A DNA stretch of 64,000 bases from Batkoa obscura (taxonomy: Eukaryota; Entomophthoromycota; Entomophthoromycetes; Entomophthorales; Batkoaceae): positions 310,001 through 374,000 of the forward strand of contig JASVEC010000003.1 in the NCBI GenBank assembly GCA_030770535.1, written 5' to 3'. Numbering within the stretch: the first letter of the stretch is position 1; each line of letters starts with the position of its first letter. Below, in pieces: positions 20,234 through 35,605 of this stretch. Under the pieces are notes generated by a model. That model was not told the DNA's origin. It worked only from the letters and a program-made list of their open reading frames with translations, and did not search any database. Made by a program: the position numbers and the translations under genes.

Positions 20234-21757
20234 TTATTCAATTCCCAAGGTAGAATGAGATTGATGCTCTGGACGATGAGTGGATTCATAATCCAAGTGT
20301 ACAAAAGCCCTTTCAACTTCAGGAATAGTTTCAAGTTTTTCCTAGATATCAAATTTAGTCTTTAGAGTTATAAATATTACTATAAGCATACTTGCAAGGT
20401 CTCCCCAATATCATGACTTTCATGTAATGGAGTTTGAGGATGTAAGACAATGTCAACTTCAACAAACACATTATTTCCTAAATGATAGGCACGACATGTA
20501 TCAACTTGAACAATTCTTTCATCATGAGTAACAGCTAACCATTAATTTGTAATTATAGAAAATGATAAGATTTACCAAGATAAGTCAATCTTTGGAGGAA
20601 ATTTGGATCAGCAGACTTTCCAACAATTAAATCGATTTGTTCTAATAATTTATTTTTTAGGGTGGCCATTAGTTTACTAAAATATTAATACCTAAAGCAG
20701 TTGAAACCCAAGAGCGTAAAATAATAACAGCTACTAATAAACAACCTATTGGATCGATCCACCAAGCAATTCGATGTCCTGTCACATTGTTTAAATAATA
20801 GTTTATTGATTATAAAAAGATAATTACCCAAGATACTCATCGAGAGACCAAAAATATTCACGATTATATCGTTACGATGATCAAGTGCTAAAATTTTGGC
20901 ACTGGGATATTGTGAAATTGCAATACAATAAATGTATAAAAACATTTTTGAAACTAACTATTATAAATTTTACGTTTTAAAAGTATGAATTCAAAGTACC
21001 TAATGCAAAAACAACACATAAAATACTAACCATATCAAGGGAAATAGCTGCCTCTTCAGAAGATAAAGCTTTTATGCCTTCAATCTTAGAACAAAAGATT
21101 AAAATATAGATTTGTTTACTTAATATAATACCATAAGTTGAATGGAAACAGTTGACATTAGGGATGAAAAAACGATAATACCAGCAGTTTCAAGTCTTGA
21201 TTTTCCCTACAAATATTGTTCATACTCACATTATTTGTTATTTAATTATCCTTACTGTCGGATATTTAAAGTGATTCTTTCTTTCTGCGGCTTTACCAGC
21301 TAACAAAAGAATGACACTAGATAATAAATCCATAAATGCATCTGCCATTGTAGCAAATAAACTTAAAGATCCGGTTCTTAAAGCTGCATATAATTGTAAT
21401 AAAAACAAAAGGACATTAGCAGCTACTGAGCCATAAATTGCAATTTTGAGCTTTAAAAAAGTCAATTTTAGTAATAGTATAAACAAAATTAAAAACCTTC
21501 AAAAGATTCTCACTATCATCTTCTGGAGGATTAATTGGAGCCAATAATTCATCAATCAAGTCGTTTTGTTTTAAATAAAATGAATGAGAGGTGTATTTCC
21601 CATCACGTTTTAATTGTTCTAACTCTTGAATTGATTTTCTTTTAGTTAATAATTGTAAAGGATCATTGACTGCAGTTAAATTGCTATCGTAAGACTGTCT
21701 GTTACTTCCTTCTTCAAGTAATCGTTGATTTGCATTTGATCCACTACTAGATTCCAT
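20234..21757 (-). CDS. cation diffusion facilitator, Mn-type
   Basis: A nine-exon gene read as 21757-21497, 21450-21256, 21206-21132, 21084-21000, 20953-20828, 20778-20692, 20641-20576, 20534-20392 and 20341-20234. Phases agree throughout and give 381 residues. It is a CDF transporter: hydrophilic N-terminus, six predicted membrane segments, then a C-terminal cytosolic metal-sensing domain (about 275-375). Both metal-site motifs are DxxxD, DAFMD at 124-128 in TM2 and DHRND at 230-234 in TM5, the pattern of manganese-type CDFs such as plant MTP8-11, rather than the HxxxD of zinc exporters. It would export Mn2+ or Fe2+ from the cytosol to a compartment. Introns are 46-49 nt where the sites are clearest. 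Substrate is inferred from motif only. Confidence 0.85.
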
Positions 21758-22765
21758 TATAAAGTAAAAAGGTGAGTTACATTAATTTTAAACTTTTTTA
21801 TGCAAACACAAATTTCATTTATTGAAGGAATAATTCAAAATTAACCCTAATTTAGACATCGACACAAAATGAAATAATTAGATTTAAAACGATTTGATAT
21901 CACTTGTTGGGATTTTAGTCTTTAATTTAAAAAAAAATGATTTGACATCATTTAGGCTGAAAAAAACAACAAACTCTATAATCAAGGTCAATATAAAATT
22001 TTCATAATTGTATATTTACTATTGAACATCTTGATATTTAGTATAGTATGAATTGTATTTATCAAAATTCTTTACTGTGAAAGGTAAGGTTGGCTCCAAA
22101 ATTGATATTTAAAATTATAAATTGTTAATCTCTTATCATAAAATAATAATTTATAATGCAATTTATTAACTAACATGCATTATCAGATTAGGTATTTGAT
22201 TATTTTATCGATTTATAAAAAACTACAAGCATAGATTTACAGTGTTAGATAATCTAATTTAAAATTAAAACATTGTTATCCTTGTGAAAATTGGTACTCA
22301 GTAGTTGGAGTTAAAAGCAGTTTTTGCTTGATTAATTTTCCTTGAGTTGAAAGGTCTTAGTTTATGTAACTAAGATAGGCTTAACTTAATAGAAATAGTA
22401 CATAATAAGCTACGAATTATGTAAAACAAATACAATGGAAGATACTACCATAAAATCTATATAAGATGTTGTCAGAAAGACTTAGTGACTTTATTAATGG
22501 TACGTTATCAGTGAATAATTCAATTAGGAAGCCTCGAGTTAGTATGTTGAAGAATCTCTTTTATACACCAACTGGGTGGCTATATATAAGGAACATTATA
22601 GCAGCTATTCCTTATTATAGTTGCCAAGTATGGACATTAAAATGTGGACAATAAGTTCTTCGCGATCAGGTGGTAGCAATTCTCACAGTAAATCTATATA
22701 AGAAACTCTGAATTGATTGTCATCTTATAATCAATCCTAGAGCTAATGAAGCGATATTTCACAAT

Positions 22766-22965
22766 GGGGATGTATTTTTTTGTTTAAGGATTTTACTAAC
22801 AATCTTTCCGCTCAAATGGGGGTTTTTTTTCGGCTTCATCACTTTTTCCATCTTTTAGCGCTATTTGAGCGGAAAAGTTGCTAGTAAAATTCTTAAACAT
22901 AAAAATATATCCCCAAATAGCGCTTAAAAAATAGAAAAAGTGATGAAACCAAAAAAAACATCCCC
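22766..22965 (+). mobile_element. MITE interrupted by an inverted copy of itself
   Basis: The outer element starts GGGGATGT at 22766 and ends ACATCCCC at 22965. It is split in its core, after CCGCTCAAAT, by a second full copy in the opposite orientation. The remaining right half resumes with AAATAGCGCTT. Confidence 0.75.
22818..22914 (-). mobile_element. inner (nested) MITE copy
   Basis: A 97-bp copy inserted into the outer element, flanked by AAAT at 22814-22817 and 22915-22918. Uninterrupted copies have a single AAAT here, so this duplication directly shows the target-site duplication. Confidence 0.75.
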
Positions 22966-23519
22966 ATATATTACTTGATTGAATTTATTATTATCAATGA
23001 ACTTTAATATTTTCTATTTTTTGTTTTATTATAAAATTCTATAAATCCTTGGTTATTATAAATAATTGTTAAAATTAACGTAAATGAATCATAATACTCA
23101 TATTGTGTGTTTCTTCCTATTCTATTAAAATTTTTAAAATTAGATTTAGTTTAGTTATAAAAGCTTGTATTTTGTTTTTACTTTAATAAAAAGTAAAGTG
23201 AAATAATTATATAATTAATTTTTCTAATCATTTAAAAAAATGAGATAATTAAAACAAGTCTTTTATGTTAAATAAAAAGATTTATTTTGAGTTTTTAATT
23301 TTAATATTTGTATTTAAAATTATATTACGTTTTTTATTTAATAATCTTATTGGAAAAATAGCTTTCCACCATTTTATAGTAAGAGTAAGAAGTGATACAT
23401 TTATCTAACCAGAAGGAATAAAAAGCTTATTTTCAATCATTTTGATCATGCAACAAACACCTTGAATTGATTATATAATGTCGCTGTTTATCGTAATCTA
23501 ATCAAAACCTTTTCTAAAA

Positions 23520-25223
23520 TTGGAACTCAGCCTTCTATTTTCTACTATGTTACAACTAATTCCAATCTCATGCAACAAACAATCGGCTTTTGATTTACCT
23601 ACTTCCGGTAATTTAAAGATAGCTTTGCACTCAGGCTTTGGTGGTCGCTCTCACATAAAACCAATATTAGAAATTGGTGAAGTCTTACATAAAAGAGGAC
23701 ACGAAGTGATTTATATAGCTTTAGAGGACAACATGCCCTTTATGAGTGGGTATACTTTTAACAATTATACACTTGGCCCAGCCATGATGACCTCAGAAGA
23801 GATACGAGATATCATGAGCTTGAATTTATCAAATAAGAAAAAAGAGTTTGATCCAATGCGAAGGATCAGTACTTCATTGATACCTGTGGTGGAAAGATCT
23901 TATTCAACATTGTATGAGCCATTAATCAAGTATTTAAAAGATCATAGACCAGATATGATAGTATGTGATTTTGCGTCTCATCCTTGTTTAGATGCTTCAA
24001 GAAGCTTAGGTATTCCATTGATCATTGGGCTTCAAACTACTGATATTATGGGGTTTGTAACAGCACCTTATATTACAAAGAGTATGGGTTATGGACCGAT
24101 TTATACTGATAAAATGACATTTTTTGAAAGGTTTGATAAGTTGATTGTTGAGCAGGTTTTAGAGATGAGATATTTACTACCATTTAATAAAAAGATTAAT
24201 AAGATCAAGGAGAAATATAATTTACCCAGAGGTAAAGACGTATTTGGGAACCTGAATTATGGCTTAATGGTTGCCAATACATTTGTTGGATTTGAGCCAG
24301 CCGTACCCATTGTTCCTAATATTCATCAGTTAGGACCTATTGTCTCTGAAAATAAAGAAATGCTGTCAAAAGACTTTGAAGACTTCTTAAATTCTCATCA
24401 GAAGGTACTGTTTATAGCTTTTGGATCAAATTCCATACTAGACGCTACATTAGCAAAAAAATTATTAGAAGCTTCGATGCAAGCTATTGATAATGGATTT
24501 ATAGATGGTATCATTTGGGGTTTAGGGAGAACAAGACAAGAAGATTTTCCAACACATATAACAATTAATAACAAACAAATTGAAATAAAATGTATATTTA
24601 ATAATGAATATTCAAATATTAGATTAATGCCTTGGGCATCACAAGTGTCAATCTTGGAGCACAAAAATACTAAACTATTTATATCTCATGGGGGCTCTGA
24701 GTCTACCTTTGAAGCATTACTTGGGGGCACACTAATTTTATGCCTAACCATATTTGACAATCAGTTTTGAAATGGGAGTAAGGCTAAAGAGATGGAAGTT
24801 AGACAATTTATTGATATATATACCTTTACATCTAAAAGCTTATCAAGTCAAATCAAAATCGCTATGGAAGATAAAGACAAACAAATTTTAAGTAATATAA
24901 TTATGATGAAAACAAATGTATATCATAATGGTAAGAAAAAGAACTCAGCTGCTGATCTGTTTGAACAGCATGCCTATACAGCAAAAGCTTGTATAGAGTT
25001 TGAGCCTTATGTTTCTAGTGATAGAAAGCTACCATGTGAAATTAAACATTTGATACCAATTAGTAAAGAAATGGGAGTCATGAAAGTTAATGGGATCGAT
25101 CTCTATCTTTTTGCTTTTTTACTAGCTATAATTGGTCTATATTTTTTGACCTATCTTCTATCGTATCTATTCTCTTTTATTGCGATAAAGTATATTAATG
25201 ATATTGGATTAAAACAAGATTAA
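23520..25223 (+). pseudogene. UDP-glycosyltransferase pseudogene
   Basis: A second copy of the gene at 42228-43928, broken in two places. The position of its start codon is TTG where the intact copy has ATG, and an in-frame TGA at 24768-24770 replaces the CGA arginine codon of the intact copy (context DNQF-stop-NGS against DQFRNGR). The frame continues unchanged to the stop at 25223. From 23563 to 24723 it differs from the intact copy at only two positions, both near 24590; outside that block, on both sides, it diverges strongly (about two thirds identical residues in the last 160 codons by eye). Both lesions lie outside the identical block. The protein would have had a signal peptide, a GT1 fold and a C-terminal membrane helix. 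Confidence 0.85.
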
Positions 25224-26360
25224 ACTACTTTTTGAAGTAAAGATTCGATAAATAAAATAATAGTTAAATAAAATATTATATCTTATTGGTTGTTTTATAT
25301 AGAATTTTAAGGTGTTGGAGGTTAATTAGTTTTAAATAAGGGGAGTATTATTAAGATATTGACGATAAGGCATTGTAATATTACTTTAAAATAGAACTAA
25401 AATCTTTAAAGTTTACTATTTTCAAATGATATACGAAAATAAGCTCAAGAAGTCAATATCAAGTAAATAGAATGTTAAAATTCTTTTTATAGTTTATTAA
25501 AACTAGAATTTAATTAAAAAAGTTCGTTGTTCCATATGCTTTCACTTTCAAAGTTGATTGGGGACAAAATCAACTATGACCTAAGCAATTAAATAGGCTT
25601 AATTTTTAAGAGTGTACAAACTATTACTCATTAAATGATGAAAGATTTTGTTAAAAAAATACCTTAACTTACTATTGACAATAATATAATAACTCCATAA
25701 TAGGTTATCAAATAATTGTTATAACGCAAACTAAAATGAATAATCTTAACTAATTGCAAAGTAACTGTGCCTAAATGAAACAAATAATCACCTTAAACTA
25801 CTGTGCTTAAATTTACAGCTAATTTCGTAACCATCGGTTTCCTTAAAGCACGTGATAAACCTATCTTAATAAAGCAAATTCACACAGATTGTTTTCAGTT
25901 GTAGATTAAATTTACACTCAGATAAAGAACTGTAAAGTCTATAGTGGCAGTTTAAGCTTATGACTAGTCATGACTAAGAGATTTGTTAGATTGACTCGAA
26001 GCTTGATTGATTTGTTACACATTTTTAAAAAAGCGTTGTTTTGAAATAGTAATCAACAAGTTTTATTGATAGTGCTTAAATTGAAGGAGATTTGGTAGTA
26101 GGCTAATTGGATTAAAAAATTAACCAATTAATAAATAAATAAATTTTAAATTAAAACATGATTGACTTAACTCTAGTAAAAAAGTAGTCACTATTTTCTC
26201 AAAGCTCATTTTGACAAAAAGCAATAAGCAAAAGACAATAAAATAATCCGCTTCATAATTTAATAACTTAATTTTTTAATTTCAATTTCTTATTGTGTAT
26301 TTGTAATTTTCTATTTATTCTCTGTTTTAGATTCAATTTCAATTTCTACTTTTAATCACC
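25224..26360. other. intergenic region
   Basis: About 1.1 kb AT-rich DNA between the pseudogene and the BCAS3-like gene; no feature recognised. Confidence 0.45.
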
Positions 26361-29300
26361 ATGTCTTTCAATTTTTCGGATAAATTATCAACCTCCTCAA
26401 GCCCAAGCTCAGCTTCATCTCTAACACAAAGCTCTATGACTAATAGGGTTAACCCTCAACCTAAATACTTAAGGTACAACTAATATTTAAAGGTAATTTG
26501 AAAAGCTAAAACTTAATATTAGAGATCCTACAACGATGGAAACAATCTCTTCAACGTTTAATGGGATATCTTCATTTATGATGAAGAATACTCTGTTAGG
26601 TAAAGCGTTTCAGAAAAACAGTAATTCATCTTCAAATACTCCCAATTCATCCTCATTATCAACGTCACCTATGCAAAAAAATGAAAAAACAATATTATCT
26701 AAAATTAAGCCGAAAGCAACAGTGACCTGTACTGAGTTTGATACCATTTATTTAAATGGGGAAGAGCGGAGGTAATAAATGTATCTTTGAGCTTTATTAA
26801 ATTGTTAAATCATTTTTTAGGTCATGTTTATTGATAGGCTATTCTGATGGTTTTCATATATGGGATATTGAAGATGTTGGAAAAATCAGTGAGATTGCTT
26901 TAATTAAATTGGATATTGGAGAGATTAAATGTTTAAAGGTTTGTGATTTCATTATATTTCTGAATAATATATTGAAGCGTTTTAGCTTATAAACTCAGAA
27001 GATTACGATCCTCAAAAAACAAACCTATTGATAGGGTATAATAAAGTTAGTAAAAAAATACACTATTAAACAGTTTATTTAGTGCGGTTAGAACGCTCCC
27101 AGCTTCACCAGATGATGATGATGATATGAACTTTGTACCTAAAGAAATATCAATTCTATGTTTGTATTCTTTATATGAAAATAAGATAGTACATAAAAAT
27201 GTCTATGAAAATGAAAAGATAACTTCATTTAAAACCAATGAACATTGCATTGCATTAGTAAGCTATCCCATATCTATTTATGCGTTATTTAATTTCAAAT
27301 TAAGGGCACTTCACTTCCAAGCATTAGATTACTTTCCAGAAAAGATCTATTGGAATATTATTGCTTTACGGATATTTTGATAACACCCAGCTCTAGAGTG
27401 CCTGTATTTGCACTTGGAGCTCGTTGGATTGCTTACTCAACCACTTTAGAAACCCCTTGGAAACCAGATTTTAAAGAAGTATCTTCTATTCCGGGGAAGA
27501 ATAGTAAGGTTGATAGAGTTGCTAAAGATGTAGTCAATGGACTTAAATATATAGGTAATAGAATAAATAGAATGAATAACTATAGCTGATACCAAAATGT
27601 GATATTAGGAGATTATGGGTATCAACGCTTAAATAATTATCTAAAACAAAGTCCAGAACAGCTAAATGAGCCAAGTTCAAATCCTAGAAGATTATCTATA
27701 GGAAGTGGTATTCGTTTGCAGTTTGAATATACAAGCAATATGTCAATATCACCTGAAGAAAAAGGATTTTTAAAAGATTCTGGAAGGGTAAATAATATAA
27801 TATAAAATATATTCATAATTTATAATTAACATATTATTACTATTACTAGGTAGTTATAAGGGATGTTTTAGATTTTATTGATGAAAGTGTTGATCACCCT
27901 TTATCACCTAAAATGGAATCAATGGGCTCATATTTGCCATCTGTTGCTCATTTCCATTGTCATTATTATCCAGTAGCCTGTTTAGCATTCAATGGTTCCG
28001 GAAATTTATTAGCAACTGCCTCGGTTGAAGGACATACGTTTTATATTTATGAAATTATTGGAGCAAATAATCAGCAGCCACCCTTTAAATTATTGTATAA
28101 ACTATCAAGAGGATTAACAGACGCTAAAGTCATTGATATGGTATTTAATATTGATTCAAGGTGGTTAGCAACGACAACTCAACATGGAACAACGCGTAAT
28201 TTTTTACTATTTAATAATAATACACTTAACTTAACTTACACCTTTTAGATTTATTTCAAATTAATCCATATGGCGGGCCACCTCATCATGAATCTCATAC
28301 CTCTGGTAGGGTGATGAATCCTATAAATCCAAGTACATCAAATAAAGGATATACTGATTATTCTAAAGTAAGTTGATAAATAGTATATAATATATAAGCT
28401 GATATACTAACATTAAATAAGCCATATACATTAAACCCAGCAGCAAGGTTTAAAAGAACAAAAGATCATGATTCGATGGATAATATTGATGAATCAAGCA
28501 AAGAAGTATCCCATTCATCGATCATATCAAATGAAACACTTATTAATTCAACTAAATTTTTGATACTAACTTCATCTTTATGTAATTGGTTAAAAAAATT
28601 ACCATCAGCTTATGAAATATCGGATTCCTTTGAAAACTATTTGAAGTCCAGTCAAATCATGTTGAATATTGATCATGAAGGTTCTTTAATGTTAGTACGT
28701 ATTAATGTTACTGCAAAGCCTATATTGGGGAGTTTACCTGGTAAAACAAATTCATATAATTAATATAGTAAAATAGATGTTAACTATTACTAGAAGATAA
28801 AGAAGAAGAACTTTCTATTAAAATAGAAAGGATAGCAGAATGGGGACTATCTAAGAATATTGGGGATAATGAAAAATATTTTGAAATTATCACTAATGTA
28901 AGTCAATATTAATATATTAATTATATTTATAATAATGGTAATTTATAGGAAGTGAAAGTTGATAGTGAAACTAATTATTTAAGTGAATTAGAATCAAGGT
29001 ATATAAATAATAATAATATATGAAATAGTAATATATGAAATAATAATATATGATAATAACAAATTAATAGATGGTTACCTTATCTTGAAACTAAAAATTA
29101 TAATCCATATACGTCATTTAATAGACCTTTATGGTTATTAAATCAATTTGATTTTAAAACTTATAGTAACGAACCAGTTATGGATAATGACTCAGATGAA
29201 CCTGGAATCATTATGTTTAATAAAGAAAAGAACGAGGATGAAATATTGCGCTTAACAAAACAAAAGATTTTGCGACCAAATTCAAAGTAAATTTAATTAG

Positions 29301-29976
29301 TCAGTTATTTGTTAATATTTATTAAAATATTTATATTAGAGTAAAAGTAACTTATCAACCAAGTTCATCTAAAGATGAAATTAAAGGTAATATTCATTAT
29401 TATTTATATCTTTAATTGTTAATATTTATTTAGATCATCTTGTATCTGCAATGCAAACAGACTTAGAAAAACCACCAATTACATCTTCACTACCTATACG
29501 TAGTGGTAAGAGTAATAAATAACATAATATTTTATAAATATTGATTTATATTTTTAGATCCAATTTCATTTGAAGATGCCCTTGAAATACATATGGTAGA
29601 AACCTTTGGAGGGAATAAAAAAGAAGTAAAACAACAAAATCGAATGAATGAAATAGCACCTAATTTTATTAATGAAATAGTTCAAAATCAAAGTATGAAT
29701 AATAGTTTTAAAGATCAACAGAAAATTGAAGAAGAATTTGCTATATTTGAAATGGATAATGACGATTATTCAACTAATAATGAGTTAAATAATGATATGG
29801 AAGCAGTACCTATCTCTAATTCAAATCTTGATAGTGATGAGTTTAATTTATCTAATTCTCCACCTTTACTTTCTGTAAGATCTCGTATGACAGAGTTGGA
29901 TGATTGTGATGATGTTCAATATGAAGCTACCGATCCATCAACTTCATTTACATTAGATGAATTTTTAAACCTTTAA
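26361..29976 (+). CDS. BCAS3: BCAS3-like WD40 autophagy protein
   Basis: Read as 16 exons: 26361-26473, 26523-26771, 26821-26938, 26986-27035, 27083-27283, 27328-27554, 27609-27787, 27850-28195, 28249-28367, 28422-28740, 28794-28897, 28949-28998, 29071-29286, 29340-29386, 29434-29505 and 29558-29976. The sum is in phase and gives 942 residues. Recognisable blocks are GYSDGFHIWDIE, PVFALGARWIAYS, HYYPVACLAFNGSGNLLATASVEGH and FQINPYGGPPHH, matching BCAS3 WD40 blades and the BCAS3 domain. In animals BCAS3 acts with PHAF1 at autophagosome formation sites, binding phosphoinositides; the same role is inferred here. Two apparent interruptions (a frame change near 27300 and a TGA at 27587-27589) vanish when introns 27284-27327 and 27555-27608 are removed. 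The N-terminus is Ser-rich and the C-terminus Asn/Asp-rich. Confidence 0.82.
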
Positions 29977-30409
29977 TAATTTTTATTATAATGTTAAGAA
30001 TAAGTAGGACTGTTTTAAAGTAATAGGTACAAATTAATAGAATAAGACATTTTTAATAATGTGATTATTTTTTTTAAAGTGTAGAAAGTAGTAATTTTTT
30101 AAATTTTTTTTTATAATTAAAATCTAGGATTTTGGTTAGTTTATTTTTTTATCAATAGTTACTGGACTTCTTCACACTATTCTCTCTCTCTTTTTAAATT
30201 TGTATTAATAAATGAAATATTAAAATACTGTGATAATTTATTATTTTTAATTGTTGTTTCGTTTATGTTATTTACTATTTTAAATCCCATCAAATTATTA
30301 ATAATTCTGAACTTTTTGGATTGAACTTGATTTTTAAAAACTATTTTATACAATTATATTTCTAAATTTAAAATCGAAAGTTAATTTCTTTTAACAAATT
30401 ATTAAAAAA
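29977..30409. other. intergenic spacer
   Basis: AT-rich spacer between BCAS3 and COX6, presumably 3' UTR and promoter; nothing else seen. Confidence 0.45.
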
Positions 30410-30972
30410 ATGTTTCAATTAACCAGAAGTCTTAAAACTGTTGCTAAACTTTCCTTAAAAACTAAATTATATCAACCAACTAGCATCCTTGGTAAGTTTA
30501 TTATTTATATTTTATTTATATTTTATTTAAAAGATTGATTCAAAAAATAAAGAAATTTTACAACGAATTATAAATTAATTAAAACAAAAATCAATATACA
30601 AATTTGAATTCACCAAAGGACTTAAGACTAACTTGATCATTCTTAGCCCGTCGTTCATACTCTGACCACTCTTTGACCTTTGATGAACACAGTGCTCAAT
30701 ACGTCAACTTTTTTAATGAAGTAGATGATGTTTATGAATTACAACGTGGTCTTACCAATTGTTTTTCTTATGATTTAGTACCTTCCCCATCCGTTTTAGA
30801 AGCTGCTTTAAAAGCTAGTCGTCGTGTTAATTCTTATTCTACTGCTGTACGTATCTTTGAAGGTATTAAAGATAAAGTAGATAATGAAACTCAATATAAT
30901 GAGTATGTTAAGGAATTAGAACCCATTCGTAAACAATTAAGTATTTTAACTAAGGAAGAATTAGGGTTATAA
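30410..30972 (+). CDS. COX6: cytochrome c oxidase subunit VI (COX6/COX5A)
   Basis: Two exons, 30410-30491 and 30647-30972, give 135 residues. The first exon encodes a basic, Ser/Thr-rich mitochondrial presequence (MFQLTRSLKTVAKLSLKTK). The second begins ARRSYSDHS, a likely processing region, and continues into the COX5A fold: YVNFFNEVDDVYELQRGLTNCFSYD, PSPSVLEAALKASRRVNS, AVRIFEGIKDKV, LEPIRKQLSILTKEELGL. Yeast Cox6 and mammalian COX5A are nuclear-encoded subunits on the matrix side of complex IV. Length and all conserved helices are normal. The 155-nt intron is the longest of the well-supported ones here. Confidence 0.93.
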
Positions 30973-31350
30973 ATGGATGAATAAAGAATTTAGTATAGGG
31001 TTTAGTTATTTTTAGAGTTGGAATTTTTGAATTTATTAAGGTTGAGGTTTTTGTTTATTTTTTTAAAATTAGATTCGAAAATAAATCCGATAATCAAATC
31101 ATTAGATTTTTAAATGAATTAAAACTTTAAAATAAATGTGATTTTGGAAAAATTTAAAAAATAATTTAGAATAAAAATTCATCAGATAAAAATGATAAAT
31201 TTTCAAACTTGTATAAAAGCCACGTCATGCTCTAATATGAATTCATTATCAAAAAATCAAAAACTATATAAACCCTTACTTTATCGTTATCTATATAAAC
31301 AAAAATTTCATTTAATTTTTATTTAAAAAAATATCAACAAAATTAAATAA
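30973..31350. other. intergenic spacer
   Basis: AT-rich spacer between COX6 and ARG7; no separate feature recognised. Confidence 0.45.
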
Positions 31351-32563
31351 ATGCAACGTTCCACTTCATTATTAAAGAATTTACCATCTTCCTTGTCTTT
31401 ACCCCTTGGTTTCAAAGCTAGTGGCGTCCACTGTGGTATTAAAAAAGATATATCTAAACCAGATATAAGTTTAATAGTATCTTCATTACCATGTGTTGCC
31501 TCCGCTGTAGTCACTCAAAATCAATTCAGTGCCGCACCAGTAGTTGTAACCAAACAAGTGTTATCTAAAAATAATAAGGATATTTATGGTTTAGTAGTGA
31601 ATTCGGGTTGTGCTAATGCAGTGACTGGGGAGCAAGGATTAAAAGATAGTTGGGAAATGGTAGGATTGACTAATGAATTGATAGGAAAACAGAAAGATAG
31701 CGTATTGGTAATGTCAACGGGGGTGATAGGGCATACATTACCTATGGATAAGGTAAAGAAAGGGATTAAAGAAGGAATTGAAAAATTGGGTGAGGATGAA
31801 GATAGTTATCACAAATGTTCCCAAGGATTTATGACTACAGATACTTTCCCAAAGATTCAAAGTTATCAAAATGAAGTTAAAGAAAAGGGAATGGATTATT
31901 CTATATTAGGTATTTGTAAAGGTGCAGGTATGATTCATCCAAATATGGCTACTTTATTAACAGCTTTAATTACGGATGTTAATATTAGTGAAACTTGTTT
32001 AAAAGATGCGTTAAAATATGCTACAGATAAAAGTTTTAATTCAATTTCAATCGATGGGGATACTTCCACTAATGATTGTTGTATTGTATTGGCTAATGGA
32101 GGGAAAAACAATGAAATTATTAATAATTTAGAATCAGAAGAATACAAAAAATTTAAATTGAATTTGACTGAGATAATGATTCAATTAGCTAAATTAATTG
32201 TATTAGATGGGGAAGGTGCTACAAAATTTTTAAGTATTCATGTTAAAAATAGTCGAAATGAAATTGAAGCGAAACAAATTGCTAATTCAATAGCTACTTC
32301 AGCCTTAGTAAAAACAGCATTTTACGGGGAGGATGCTAATTGGGGTCGAATTATTGCTGCTGTTGGATATTCAGGAGTTAAAATTGATACGGAAAAAATT
32401 GATTTGAAAATTAATGTAGGCCAAGAAGAAAGTGATGATAAAAATCAATGTATTTATTTGTTAAAAAATGGAAAGCCAATTGTTATGGATGAAGTCAAAG
32501 CAAAAGAGATTATGAAAAATAAAGAACTGTTTTTAAGTATTAATTTAAATTTAGGTAATTGTT

Positions 32564-32620
<57 letters not shown>

Positions 32621-32735
32621 ATACTAATATTTATTCATTTATATATATATAATAATAGGGGATAAAGATGCTACTATATGGACTTGTGATTTTTCACACG
32701 AATATGTAACTATTAATGGTTCTTATCGTACATGA
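31351..32735 (+). CDS. ARG7: glutamate N-acetyltransferase / ornithine acetyltransferase
   Basis: Two exons, 31351-32554 and 32659-32735, give 426 residues of the ArgJ family. The enzyme moves acetyl from N-acetylornithine to glutamate (arginine biosynthesis, mitochondrial matrix in fungi). The N-terminus is a short basic Ser-rich presequence. The self-cleavage site is [15 protein letters not shown] with the nucleophile Thr at about 201; GVIGHTLP, the oxyanion-hole region, is at 124-131; SGCANA is at 85-90. Without splicing the frame would end at 32568 and lack the invariant C-terminus. Joining exon 2 restores [25 protein letters not shown], matching the family's TxWTCDxxHEYVxIN(A/G)xYRT ending. 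The 104-nt intron holds an (AAT)n microsatellite. The stop lies five bases from the stop of the convergent gene. Confidence 0.93.
32566..32612 (+). repeat. (AAT)n microsatellite in the ARG7 intron
   Basis: About fifteen AAT/ATA units inside intron 32555-32658, grading into GAT variants; it places in-frame stops if the intron is retained. Confidence 0.85.
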
Positions 32736-32740
32736 AAAAT

Positions 32741-35605
<2,865 letters not shown>

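Larger units (their letters stand above)
21758..23519. other. gene-poor spacer with a nested element
   Basis: About 1.8 kb. A 62-codon frame at 22466-22654 has no recognisable motif. The only clear structure is the nested MITE at 22766-22965. Confidence 0.45.

Noticed and set aside
22466-22654. 62-codon plus-strand frame
   Set aside because: No recognised motif; possibly random despite a nearby CTATATAAG. Kept out for lack of support.
27258-27304. Alternative intron from a GTAAGC donor in the BCAS3-like gene
   Set aside because: It fits the reading phase but would delete a conserved WD40 strand (SYPISIYA); the intron at 27284-27327 keeps it.
27280-27610. Apparent frameshift and in-frame TGA in the BCAS3-like gene
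   Set aside because: Both disappear when GT-AG introns 27284-27327 and 27555-27608 are removed; the joined protein keeps the family blocks, so the gene is judged intact.
32555-32568. Ending ARG7 at the in-frame stop at 32568
   Set aside because: That protein would lack the invariant family C-terminus, which is restored in phase by the exon at 32659-32735.
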